Assembly (NCBI GenBank): GCA_963854735.1
Contig: OY978101.1
Location: forward strand, 124,001 to 188,000
Source of the DNA: Marvania coccoides
Taxonomy: Eukaryota > Chlorophyta > Trebouxiophyceae > Chlorellales > Chlorellaceae
Length of the DNA: 64,000 nt
Reading direction: 5' to 3'
The notes under the pieces were generated by a model. It saw only the letters and a program-made list of their open reading frames with translations. It did no database searches and was not told where the DNA came from. A program made the translations under genes and the position numbers. Below, in pieces: positions 21,530 through 30,729 of this stretch (within the stretch, counting starts at the first letter, position 1; every line of letters begins with the position of its first letter).

Positions 21530-21922
21530 ATGCGACTAAGGGACAAGGCGAGGCGGTTCATCACCCTGGTGGATGAGGTGTACAACCAAAGGGGGCGGCT
21601 GGTATGCTCGGCAGCGGTGGAGCTGGACGACCTGTTCACTGGGGTTGGGCCTGAGGCGGGGGAGGAGCCGCTGGTGGACCTGGAGGGGCTGCAATTTGAG
21701 CGGGCAGGGGACGAAGAGGCGGAGCACGCACGGCTGGCGGAGAGGATGGCGGCAGGGGGGCTGGGAGGGGAGGAGGAGCGGTTTGCGTTTGCGCGGGCGG
21801 TGAGCCGGCTGCATGAGATGCAGTGCGACGAGGGAGGGGGAGGGATGTATTGGCGGCTGAGCGAGGCAGCGGCAGAGGCAGTGGCTGGACAGCAGCCAGT
21901 GAAACGAACCTTCCCGCTTTGA
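21530..21922 (+). pseudogene. 3' fragment of AFG1 (duplicate)
   Basis: Repeats the last 130 codons of the 16.0-kb AFG1 gene almost without change, stop codon and 3' flank included. There is no promoter, presequence or Walker motifs. It arose from the tandem duplication and is presumably non-functional, although still open. Confidence 0.92.
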
Positions 21923-22097
21923 TACACGGATACAAACCTGTAGTTTAGTTTCATTTTTTTCAATGAGCAGCTTTTTTTTTTCAGCTGTGCTTGATGATAT
22001 TTTGGTTTTTCATATGCCCACCAAGCACCGAGGATATTAAGTCTCAATCTTATTTTTCAACAAAAATAAAAATTAAAGAGACACCAGGGGGAGGACG

Positions 22098-22266
22098 CCC
22101 TATAGTAGTTGCACGTTTCTACTCAAAGGTTTCCCATCGTCCAGTCACTTGATGAGTGTACCACAATCTGAGACCGATTCCAATTCTCCTGTAGATTGTG
22201 GCTTAGCCTATATAAGGACTCCTATAGTAGGTGCTCAGTTCCTACTCAAAGGTTTCCCTCGTCCAA
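22098..22266. repeat. 46-bp direct repeat and hairpin in the element's 3' region
   Basis: CCTATAGTAG followed by a variable stretch and then CTACTCAAAGGTTTCCC..CGTCC occurs at about 22,099-22,143 and again at 22,221-22,265. Between them CCACAATCT (22161-22169) pairs perfectly with AGATTGTGG (22193-22201). This could be a remnant of the terminal repeats typical of Penelope-like elements. Confidence 0.75.
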
Positions 22267-22367
22267 ATATTTTACCACATCAAAGATATTCCTAATCTTC
22301 TATGATGTCGCAAGTTGGGTTAGCATATCAAATTTGGTCCAGAAATTTACACCCCCCGGTGTTTGTA

Positions 22368-22727
22368 GAAGAAAAAGAAAAAGAAAAAGAAGAAGAAAAA
22401 GAAAAAGAAAAAGAAAAAGAAAAAGAAAAAGAAAAAGAAAAAGAAAAAGAAAAAGAAAAAGAAAAAGAAAAAGAAAAAGAAAAAGAAAAAGAAAAAGAAA
22501 AAGAAAAAGAAAAAGAAAAAGAAGAAGAAAAAGAAAAAGAAGAAGAAAAAGAAAAAGAAAAAGAAAAAGAAAAAGAAAAAGAAAAAGAAAAAGAAAAAGA
22601 AAAAGAAAAAGAAAAAGAAAAAGAAAAAGAAAAAGAAAAAGAAAAAGAAAAAGAAAAAGAAAAAGAAAAAGAAAAAGAAAAAGAAAAAGAAAAAGAAAAA
22701 GAAAAAGAAAAAGAAAAAGAAAAAGAG
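22368..22727. repeat. (GAAAAA)n microsatellite, about 60 units
   Basis: About 360 bp of GAAAAA repeats with four GAAGAA variants (two near the start, two near 22,521 and 22,540). It is open in several frames only because of its composition and is not coding. Confidence 0.97.
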
Positions 22728-22928
22728 ATTGGTTACCTGTAGAAGGAAGAGTGGGGTGTTAGGCACTCGTTCAGAAAAACGGGGGGAGTTTCTGAACAAT
22801 CTGTGCCGCCGCAGAAAATGCCTATATGTTAGCGAAAATTATAACGCGCGCTTTTCCAAAAGCATGTGCTGTAACCAAAACGTTTTACACGTGAAAAAAC
22901 TTTAATTATCGAAAACTATACCGGGCTC

Positions 22929-24676
22929 CTAAGAGTTCTCCAGTATTCCCAAATGATCAAATATTTGCTGCAAAATAAAAATGCTGCTCATACCATAAAT
23001 ACCATTGTACCTATGGCATAGTTTGCGAATTGTTGTCATCAACATGCGGCGGGGGAATCCCCTTGCGGTCAAATCCTTCACTACTTTTGCCATTGTCAAA
23101 ACAAAACTCTTTGGGCACATGATTGTAGTACGACAATAATGGAAACGACCAATCAAAATATTTCTCTTGATGCCCAAAGATAATTTAGTGCCATATGCAA
23201 TAAAACGTTTGTTTCGAACATGTTGAAAAGCAGAAGATTCAAATTTATTGAAGAATTTTGTGGTTAAAGGAAACTTTCCATTATTGTGTTTAGGGACTAC
23301 TTGAACATCTAAAAACGTAGAAAGTGGAGTGAGCGGAGATAAAGTTATTTCCAAATCTGGAGGGTAAACTCCTTGAATGCCGAAGAAAGTTTGATTTCTA
23401 TAGAGCAAACGATTGAAAAATCTAGCATTTATGGTGTGAATGTCATCAATGAACCTGAGTAGCCACTGCAAGTGGCGAGTTACGAATAGTGCCAAATTGC
23501 CGATATTGATATTGCGTACAGGATGACTAATGGAGACAGACACATTCTCATCGGGAATATCATTTTCAGTAAGCAGCAAAGTAGGAGAATTTAGAGAAAT
23601 AATATTAGAGAGCTGTTCGTAAAAAGCCATTTCGAAAGTAAACAAAAAATGATTTGCAATTTGGACCGAAGCGTTGCCACCCATGGCGATTCCCTGTATT
23701 TGATGGTATATAATGTCACCAAACATAAAATAATTTTCATCAAGTGTGAACTTAAGAAGCTTGAGAGTGTCCTCCAATGAAAGAATCTTGAAAGTGCCGT
23801 TTCTGCCTGAGCCGCCATCACGCTGAGAAATAGGGGGAAGGTGATTCATCCATTCAGCTGGTGTTATCTTTGAACGAGGGAACACCTTAATTGCTGGTCC
23901 TTTCAAATTGAATAAATCTGTATATAGCGTGGATAGACGGGAAAACAAATCTTGTAAACGTAAATTTGTATATAAACGGCTAACGTCGCCTGTTTGGAGT
24001 AGAACAGGTGTGTTGGAATCGTTTATGCCGTTAACAGCATGAATAATATCGACAAATTGTTGAGTATTTTTCAAAATAGAAGAAAAGCCATGAAATTTGA
24101 GGGAATCAGCGAGGGGATGGCCTGGTGGTAGTTTTGGAAACCGAGATTCTAAAAGAGGAAGCAGATCAGGTTCCAAACCTGTCAAAACTGTGCCTAATAC
24201 TTTAGAAGCATTTGTGGTAATGACATTTGCACATCCAACAATAAATCTAGGAGCCGGCGGAAGTTTGTGTAGTTTGATAAGGCAATAATATCGTCCCAAA
24301 GAAGGCTGTCCTTGTTTCATTCGTAATTGGTCTAATTTAATACCTAGCTGCTGAATGAGTGTATCATGAGAAAGTGAACAAATTTCGAAAACTTCACTAG
24401 CAGCTAAATCCATTTTAATTTTATAAACATAATCATAAATGCACCAAACTGCCAATGAATGGCCTGATTTATCGACTGGAGCAATCACAAAATGTTCATG
24501 GAATTCACGAATGTGAGCTTGATCTGTAGGGGTAAAAGCTAAAGGTTCATGTCCTATCGGAAAATGTTGGGCTGGAACTCCAAAACGTTTTCCTATTGGA
24601 ATATCTAAGTCCAAACGTTGGTGAATGGCATCATCTAAAGCTGCACGGAAAGCTGTCCAACCTAAAATACCAAATG
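22929..24676 (-). CDS. Penelope-like reverse transcriptase, 5'-truncated
   Basis: About 582 codons are open on the minus strand from the element's edge to a stop at 22929-22931; there is no initiating ATG. RT landmarks in order: a YYCLIKLHKLP block (fingers), motif A GDVSRLYTNL, motif B IQGIAMGGNASVQIANHFLF, the catalytic RFIDDI (YxDD-type) and a FLDVQVV block, then a thumb with YGTKLSLGIKRN. The DVxxLYTN and GxAMG..ANxF pairing is typical of Penelope-like elements. I see no GIY-YIG endonuclease after the thumb, so it is an endonuclease-minus type or has lost the domain. It is AT-richer than host genes. Confidence 0.8.
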
Positions 24677-25061
24677 GTTTTGATTTATCTTAACGTTAAC
24701 ATCGGCAGATATAAAGACTTACTGCTGGGCCCAGGGTGGGAGGCTCAATGTGTCGTTTGGGGCAGCTGGAGTGCGCTGGAAGTGAGGATTGAAGAGCATG
24801 GGAGGCCAATTGTTGCACTGGGCTATTTTAATTAATTAATTAACTAATTAATTGTATTGTTTTTAATTTTCACATTATTTAAAATACTATTTTACTACTA
24901 GTAGTACCCGGGTAATAAAATATATAACGCCTTCGTAGTATTATTACCATCAAGCTTGCCCTATATTTTATCAATGCAGGTGTTGCAAGGAGGGTAGGGC
25001 GTGCTGCAAGGGAGGAGGGAGGGAAAGTAGGTAAGTTTACCATGGTGATAGGTAGTACATA

Positions 25062-25262
25062 TACTTAATGCATGCAGCCTGGCTTACTTTTTTTCCTGAA
25101 GCCTGGCCACCAATTCGGCAATGCAAGCCCTGCATAAGCCCTGCATAAGCCTGGGTTTTTTAGCTTTAGGCTTACAATAGGCTTGCATATTTTTGGTACG
25201 CCTAGGGTAAGCCTATCCACAAGCCTGCCGTAAGCAATTTCGTAAGCCCTGCATAAGCACCC
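25062..25262. repeat. AAGCC/GGCTT repeat cluster (copy 2)
   Basis: Second copy of the cluster near 18,270-18,455, with a few substitutions. Confidence 0.6.
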
Positions 25263-25656
25263 GCCCATCGCCGCCCCCGTTGGAAGGCTCGTTGGATTTC
25301 CCGCTGGGTCCCCGTTGGGTGGGTTGGGTGGAGCGGGGAATGTTCCTTCGAAACGCAACGAAGCCATCCATCGGGATCCAACGCACAGCTCAATTGTTCA
25401 GTTGGGCCAGAATGCAGCATATTTGTGAGAAAAGAGTTTCTTCGCCGCCCTGTTCTGCGCAACAGATGATCTAAGATTATTTTCTATTTTGCTTCCCAAC
25501 AGTTTAGCAAGGTGGTGGTCCTGCCACGCAAAATTGTTAATCCAGAGCACGGCAGGTTATTTTTTGTTTTCCCTCGCCCTCTCTTGCGTCGCACTGAGCA
25601 GGGTCCAGCCCGAATCCAAGCTAAACTTTGCACATCTAGAGATCACCCAGCGGAAG

Positions 25657-26340
25657 GAACATCCTGGACCAGCTGCAGCTCTCGCGCCTGGCGGTGGATT
25701 GCGTGCTGGCGTTCAATGTGCGTCTGTTCTGCGCGGGGCCGTGCACCCACGCCAGCCCTGGCGCCGTGGCTGTGTTTGTGGGGTACATGCTGCTGGAGGC
25801 GCTGGCGGAGCTGTTCAATATGAACACTGGGCAGCGGCTGATGTTCGCATCCTGTGGCGACATCGCCAGGATGCTGCCCAGTGGGATGGTTGACAGGAAC
25901 AGCCCCCTCTCCCTCCCCCGCGGCCCCCTGGTCAACGTGCCGGGCCTGCTCGCTGGCGCTGGGCGGCGGCTGGCGGCGGCGGCGGCAGAGGAATGCCCAC
26001 AGCTGCGGCCTTACTTGGCCTCGGTGCAGGGTCTCCTCACGGAGGCTTCCTTGGCCGGCATCTGGCTGCAGCCCGGCGAGTGCTTCCTGCACCCGTCGCG
26101 GTTCTGCAACGCCCCGCAGGAAGTGGTGGCGGGAACCGCCCGCCTGGTGGATGCGCTGCGGCTGCACGGCCACGACCTGCCGCAGCAGATGAACGCCGAC
26201 CTGGCCGAGGACCTCAAGACAAAGTGGGGGAGGCAGCACGGCGCAGCCAAGGCGCTGGAGGGGCGCTCTGGGGAGGTATACGTGGCGGCGCGGAGCGGTG
26301 CTCACAGCAGGAGCGCGGAGCGGCGGCTGGCATACACGCA
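25657..26340 (+). CDS. Hypothetical protein exon, left arm of palindrome, copy 2
   Basis: Counterpart of 18851-19534, beginning NILDQLQLSRLAVDCV after an AG, with the same membrane-type helix (AVAVFVGYMLLEALAELF) and basic tail. It reads SCGD and LPQQMNAD where copy 1 reads SYGD and LPQQIDAA. The frame again runs on past the palindrome centre. The family is unknown, and expression is unproven. Confidence 0.4.
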
Positions 26341-26979
26341 GTGGTGCGCGGAGAAATACGCACTGGTGTATGCCAGCCGCCGCTTCGCGCTCCTGCTGTG
26401 CGCGCCGCTCCGCGCCGCCACGTATACCTCCCCAGAGCGCCCCTCCAGCGCCTTGGCTGCGCCGTGCTGCCTCCCCCACTTTGTCTTGAGGTCCTCGGCC
26501 AGGTCGGCGTTCATCTGCTGCGGCAGGTCGTGGCCGTGCAGCCGCAGCGCATCCACCAGGCGGGCGGTTCCCGCCACCACTTCCTGCGGGGCGTTGCAGA
26601 ACCGCGACGGGTGCAGGAAGCACTCGCCGGGCTGCAGCCAGATGCCGGCCAAGGAAGCCTCCGTGAGGAGACCCTGCACCGAGGCCAAGTAAGGCCGCAG
26701 CTGTGGGCATTCCTCTGCCGCCGCCGCCGCCAGCCGCCGCCCAGCGCCAGCGAGCAGGCCCGGCACGTTGACCAGGGGGCCGCGGGGGAGGGAGAGGGGG
26801 CTGTTCCTGTCAACCATCCCACTGGGCAGCATCCTGGCGATGTCGCCACAGGATGCGAACATCAGCCGCTGCCCAGTGTTCATATTGAACAGCTCCGCCA
26901 GCGCCTCCAGCAGCATGTACCCCACAAACACAGCCACGGCGCCAGGGCTGGCGTGGGTGCACGGCCCCGCGCAGAACAG
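25724..26979. repeat. Long palindrome, copy 2 (614-bp arms, nearly identical)
   Basis: Left arm 25724-26337, spacer 26338-26365, right arm 26366-26979. The arms match each other better than the arms of copy 1 do. Variants such as TGTGGC (Cys-Gly) and the SLPRGPLVNVPG coding block are present in both arms here, whereas copy 1 has a different sequence in each arm. Confidence 0.93.
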
Positions 26980-27261
26980 TCGCCGTAGGATGCGAACGCG
27001 CACAGGTCCCCAGAGCGCCCCTTCAACGCAGCGGCAGCGCCGTGCGGCTTCCCACTTGGCCACCATGACGACGGCCACATTGGCTGCTTCGCGTACAATT
27101 GAAATAGCAAGAAAATGGATGAGGAGGAGCAGAGCGAGAGATCTTTGTGCTCTCTGTGGAGGGAAAAAAATTGATGGGAGTGGAAACCTAAATGGCGATG
27201 CATGCATGGGGAAGCGGATGCTGTGAGCTGGAGAGGGGCTTACCTTGTCAAAGAAATACAT
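26366..27261 (-). pseudogene. Inverted second copy of the hypothetical gene (right arm, copy 2), chimeric 5' end
   Basis: Same structure as 19560-20455: an inverted partial copy from RLFCAGPC onward, fused upstream to a further tail fragment of the family and to a possible short exon beginning MYFFDK. The predicted protein now matches the left-arm protein almost exactly across the arm. Confidence 0.45.
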
Positions 27262-27933
27262 TTAAATTAAAACAAGGGCAGCCGCTGAATAATCGGGGCA
27301 ACATGGGCAGCTGTGGACCAAGACTTGGGGAAGGGTTCCCTCGGAAGAAACAAATATTTGCGGTCAAAACCGCACCATTTTGGAGCTTTAAACCAATGAT
27401 TATACTTTTATGAACCCTCAAAGGCTGGGGACTGGCACTGAGCACCCTTGCTTGGGACTCATCAAATTAAACATTTTTTTTTAAAGAAGTTGTCCAAGAG
27501 CTCTTTCTATGCGGCTTCCTGGCCTCCATAGTGCGATCACGGCATCATCGTTTCGGGCGTCAACGCTTCCGTGGTGGCCAGCGGCGGCAAGAGGTTGAAA
27601 AACCGGCGGCAAGCGGTTAAGAGACCGGCGGCCAACACTGCAAACGCGCACCGAAATGCGCTTTTGGAGGATCTATGCCGATTTATACGGGAATAATGGG
27701 AGCGGCGGCAAAAGAGATGTCGAATTATTTTGTTTAGACGTTTTAACAAGTGACAAGCGGTGACGATGAACGGCATAACTCTTCCATGAGGAAACAACAG
27801 CCTGATGAAGTGGTAAATTTGTGAAATGTTAAAAGCTGAATGCTGAGCGTAACTAAAATTTACACATTGAAAAAAAAATCGACGTTTGTTTTGAGTTTCA
27901 ACATTTACAACGCTCGGTGAACACAATAAAATG
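27262..27933. other. Spacer (copy 2)
   Basis: AT-rich duplicate of 20,456-21,129, lying downstream of the intact GT64 stop. No exon is supported. Confidence 0.55.
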
Positions 27934-29061
27934 TTACAAGAAGATGCAGCTGACGCTTTTGATGAAGCAGATTGGTCTTCCACCTCGTTGTTCGCTCCAC
28001 CGTATCTCCTCTCGAGGCAGCTCCGCCCCCACCCCGGCTGGCAGCCCCTTTCTGCGAATGAACCTTGCAAATTCTGTGGAACAATGCTCGCGCTTGGCCT
28101 GGTGCGCGGCGGAGTTCCTGCTGATCCCCACATTTGTCATCATCCACAGGTCCATGCGCCGCCGCGGCCGCACGTACTTGGCCACCGGGGTGGTGAGAAT
28201 GCCGCCGCCGCCCTGCAGCTTGACTGCCGCCGCCGCTGCAACGTAATTCATCAAAATGTCCTCGCAGTTGAACAGCCGGTCCACCACGCCGCGACCAAAC
28301 GTCGCAAACTCGTCCTGCATGCGCCAGTAGTCCTTCATGAGAGAGGCTCGGTAAAACATGGCCACCGTCAACATGATGTTGTACTCCCCACGTCGGTACG
28401 TCTGCTTCTCCGAGAGGTACCGCATTTCATTGGCCCCCTCAATCAGACGCGGGGAGAAACCCGTGAGGCGCTCCGGCTGGGCCTGCCACTCCACAAACCC
28501 TGCCTCCAAGTCTGAGCAAAACAGCAGCGTGTCATCATCGACGGACAGCACCGCCTCGGTGGTGATCAGCGGGTCGGGCTTAAAGCGGTTGCTCAGAGAG
28601 TCGTACACCTCGCCGCGGAAGCGCACAGGGAGGTTCAGCGGCAGGTCAAGTTGCGCCAGCGAGGGCGGCGATGCGTCCGCCCACACCACCACGATCTCTT
28701 TGAGGGAGGGGCAGCGAGAGTAGTGCGTGAGCACGGTGGACAGGGTGCGGAGCCGCCCAGGGTGGCTGATTAAGACGACGGTGTAGCGAGGGGCATCAGC
28801 TGGAAGCTGCAGCGTTGGAATGGCTTCGTTCATTATTGATTGGTAGTAGTCGTAGGACAGGAAGAAGGGCAGCACGGAAATAGCAACCAGGGCCAGCAGG
28901 CAGGCAGCGACGCAGCGCCGGTTGTGACCAAGGCGAAACCAGTGGCGGCGGAGCGTTTTTCTGATGCGCTCAGAGTTGTAGGACGGCCGTCCCTGGGGCG
29001 CGCCAAAGCCCCAAATGCGGGCAGACCCCTTTGATTTACGCAGAACGGGTTTGCGCTGCAT
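27934..29061 (-). CDS. GT64 (exostosin/EXTL2-like) glycosyltransferase, type II membrane protein
   Basis: A single exon of 375 residues. A basic cytosolic N-terminus precedes one membrane anchor (about residues 49-70, VAACLLALVAISVLPFFL), as in Golgi transferases. The catalytic domain has the GT64 landmarks: YTVVLISHPGR, WADASPPSL, the metal-binding VDDD (174-177), a GFSPR segment and NCEDILMNY (about 265-273) with the catalytic acid region. GT64 enzymes transfer GlcNAc or related sugars in the Golgi; plant members act on glycosphingolipids and wall polymers, so the substrate here is open. The last about 130 codons lie in the duplicated segment and are copied at 21.1 kb. Confidence 0.9.
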   Translation of the reverse strand: MQRKPVLRKSKGSARIWGFGAPQGRPSYNSERIRKTLRRHWFRLGHNRRCVAACLLALVAISVLPFFLSYDYYQSIMNEAIPTLQLPADAPRYTVVLISHPGRLRTLSTVLTHYSRCPSLKEIVVVWADASPPSLAQLDLPLNLPVRFRGEVYDSLSNRFKPDPLITTEAVLSVDDDTLLFCSDLEAGFVEWQAQPERLTGFSPRLIEGANEMRYLSEKQTYRRGEYNIMLTVAMFYRASLMKDYWRMQDEFATFGRGVVDRLFNCEDILMNYVAAAAAVKLQGGGGILTTPVAKYVRPRRRMDLWMMTNVGISRNSAAHQAKREHCSTEFARFIRRKGLPAGVGAELPREEIRWSEQRGGRPICFIKSVSCIFL

Positions 29062-30596
29062 TGGTTGTTTGATTGGCTGCTAGGTAGGGTGGGTGGGTGG
29101 GGGTGGGGGTCAATGGGGCATTAAGAGCTGGTCCCTCTTTTTAAATCATGATCGCCAGTATTCTGCTGACTGCGGCGAGATGCTGGAAAGAGAGATGAGC
29201 GCGGTTCCGTTCGAGTGCGATGTGATTTTTGAGTTGGCGTTTATAAAAAGACTGCGCTGGTGATGTATGTGTATTTTAATTATTTCATAAATTTGAATTT
29301 AGCATTCTGGACTGGCTAAGTAGCGTTTGAGATAAGAGAGGGGAATAAATATTATAATTTTCAACGAAATGGGAACAAGCGAACATTGTGGAATTCGTTT
29401 ATGTTGCAAAGCAAATAATAATTTCAAAAAATGTATTTAGTAGCTGTGCTCTCACACAGACGCAGAGCATCACAGTTTCCATCAAGAAATATTTTAAATA
29501 TTTTAAAAATCCCGTCTGCAGACAGCTGTCCCGTAATTTCCCGTCTCGTCTTGCAGGCCCGATTTGACGATACGGCGCAGAGCAGGAAGAAATTTCGGCG
29601 GTAAAGGAGGGCTTTAGGTTGGCAAAAGCACCTTGAAGTTCACTTGAAAGCCACTAGGAAGAGAGTGGCACAATGGCGGTAGGCTCCTGACTTAATTGTT
29701 AGGATCAAGCTTGCCCCTCCACTGTGTGGCCTTTGTTGCCGTCTCTGTGCGGAGTCTAAACACTCAAATTTGTATTTATTTTTGTGGCGACGCTGAATTG
29801 GCCAGTGAACAATTACCCCTGCCGCAATATGTTTTTATTTTTTGAACGCTGGTCAGAAACTCTGGGATTCAATCCACCTTCGGCTTCGAGGAAGGTGCAC
29901 ACTGGAGCACGAGCCGACCTCGACAGCCCGGGTTTAAAATTTCACAAGTCTCCAGTCTTTGATTGTAGGCTAAAACATGGCTACCCTTCAACAAAAAATA
30001 ACCAGAAACCCAATCTCAGATTGAATCTGCAGCTTGTGCGGGGACTCTGGTGACTTTACCAAGCTATAAACTTAGCTTATGCTGCTCATGAAGAGGAGCC
30101 TTTTTATGTGGCCGTAAAAGTTTTTTTGTTCATTGGTGATATAATTTTAATAATCGGAATTTACTCTGAGGGTGTGTTGGCCTGAAATGCGAACAACAAT
30201 AAACCGGTGAAAGATCATCACATTTTGATGGCTCAACAAATATTCACGCCAGCTGCCCATATCAATGACTGCTTTTAGCATAGACCTCGTGGATTGCTAT
30301 TCAGTGTGTAAAAGCGACGACAAATGCAACATTCCCAGGCTCATGCAAAGGAAGAAAGCACATATTTTTTTTCGGCGCGCACCTAATTTTCGGCCAAACA
30401 TTATCGTGCAGGGCAAATAAGAGCGATCGTGCGTTGTTGGAAATATATTGATGGTTTACTGCGTGGATTGAAGCTCTTTCGATCGTATATTTTGACGTTG
30501 CGCCATCGTGGTGAAATTTTAGTGCACTTTTGTGATCTGGTGGCTCATGTCGCCACGCTTTCGTGTGTAGAGGCACATTTTCTCGCACTTCAGCGC
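29062..30596. other. Gene-poor spacer upstream of the tRNA gene
   Basis: About 1.5 kb of AT-rich DNA. No exon with host coding composition was found. An 89-residue plus-strand frame at 29784-30053 is not convincing. TATA-like stretches at about 30,440 and 30,486 precede the permuted tRNA gene by about 110-155 bp. Confidence 0.5.
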
Positions 30597-30720
30597 ATCT
30601 GTAGGTCACCGGTTCGAACCCGGTAGGAGGAGTATATTGATAATGTAAGGGTCTGGTGAGATCTGATCCTCACCCCCGCCGTGTCCTCCTTAGCTCAGCT
30701 GGCAGAGCGCCAGACTGTTA
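30597..30720 (+). tRNA. Circularly permuted tRNA-Asn(GTT): 3' half precedes 5' half
   Basis: The 3' half is 30597-30632: A38, TCTGT, AGGTC, T-arm ACCGG-TTCGAAC-CCGGT, acceptor AGGAGGA and discriminator G. A 51-nt intervening sequence follows (30633-30683). The 5' half is 30684-30720: acceptor TCCTCCT, TA, D-arm GCTC-AGCTGGCA-GAGC, G, CCAGA, CTGTTA. Reordered 5'-3', they form a 73-nt cloverleaf with perfect acceptor (7 bp), D (4 bp) and T (5 bp) stems; the anticodon stem has one C-T mismatch at its base. The anticodon is GTT. The break lies at 37/38 in the anticodon loop. No matching 5' acceptor half exists upstream of the first piece, nor a 3' half downstream of the second. B box and A box are present in reversed order. 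Permuted tRNAs are known from red algae, prasinophytes and a nucleomorph. Confidence 0.9.
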
Positions 30721-30724
30721 TTCA

Positions 30725-30729
30725 TTTTT
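30725..30729 (+). terminator. Pol III-type T-run after the permuted tRNA
   Basis: Five T residues start 5 nt after the last base of the 5' half, as expected for RNA polymerase III termination of the permuted precursor. Confidence 0.6.

Larger units (their letters stand above)
22009..24676 (-). mobile_element. 5'-truncated Penelope-like retroelement insertion
   Basis: This 2.67-kb segment is absent from copy 1, where the flanks are contiguous (TGATATTTTGGTTTTGATTTATC near 17,860-17,882 is split here). TGGTTTT occurs at both edges, suggesting a 7-bp target-site duplication. The reverse-transcriptase frame lies on the minus strand and is open right up to the 24676 edge, as expected for 5' truncation during target-primed reverse transcription. 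The 3' part carries a (GAAAAA)n array, a 46-bp direct repeat and a 9-bp-stem hairpin. Confidence 0.85.
21526..28333. repeat. Tandem segmental duplication, copy 2 (interrupted by a retroelement)
   Basis: The second copy consists of 21526-22008 and 24677-28333. It begins inside AFG1 and ends inside the intact GT64 gene. The junction to copy 1 is the 4-bp GTCC shared by AFG1 (17392-17395) and GT64 (28330-28333). Confidence 0.92.

Noticed and set aside
22090..22290. Hammerhead ribozyme in the retroelement end
   Set aside because: GATGAG and GGGAAACC words occur, but not in the order or spacing of a hammerhead core on either strand; left as a test in the findings.
22302..22799. Long open frames of EK, RK or FF repeats over the GAAAAA array
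   Set aside because: They exist only because the hexamer lacks stop codons; no start context, introns or complex sequence support a gene.
25643..26988. Mirror-image 331- and 355-residue frames on both strands over the second palindrome
   Set aside because: Both read the same off-frame of each arm; identity of the two proteins reflects the palindrome, not two genes.
29784..30053. An 89-residue plus-strand frame in the 29-30.6 kb spacer
   Set aside because: Its composition does not match confirmed exons, and it has no recognisable motif.
30597..30650. An ordinary (colinear) tRNA ending at 30632
   Set aside because: No TCCTCCT acceptor strand or D-arm exists in the 150 bases upstream; the only match is the 5' half lying downstream.
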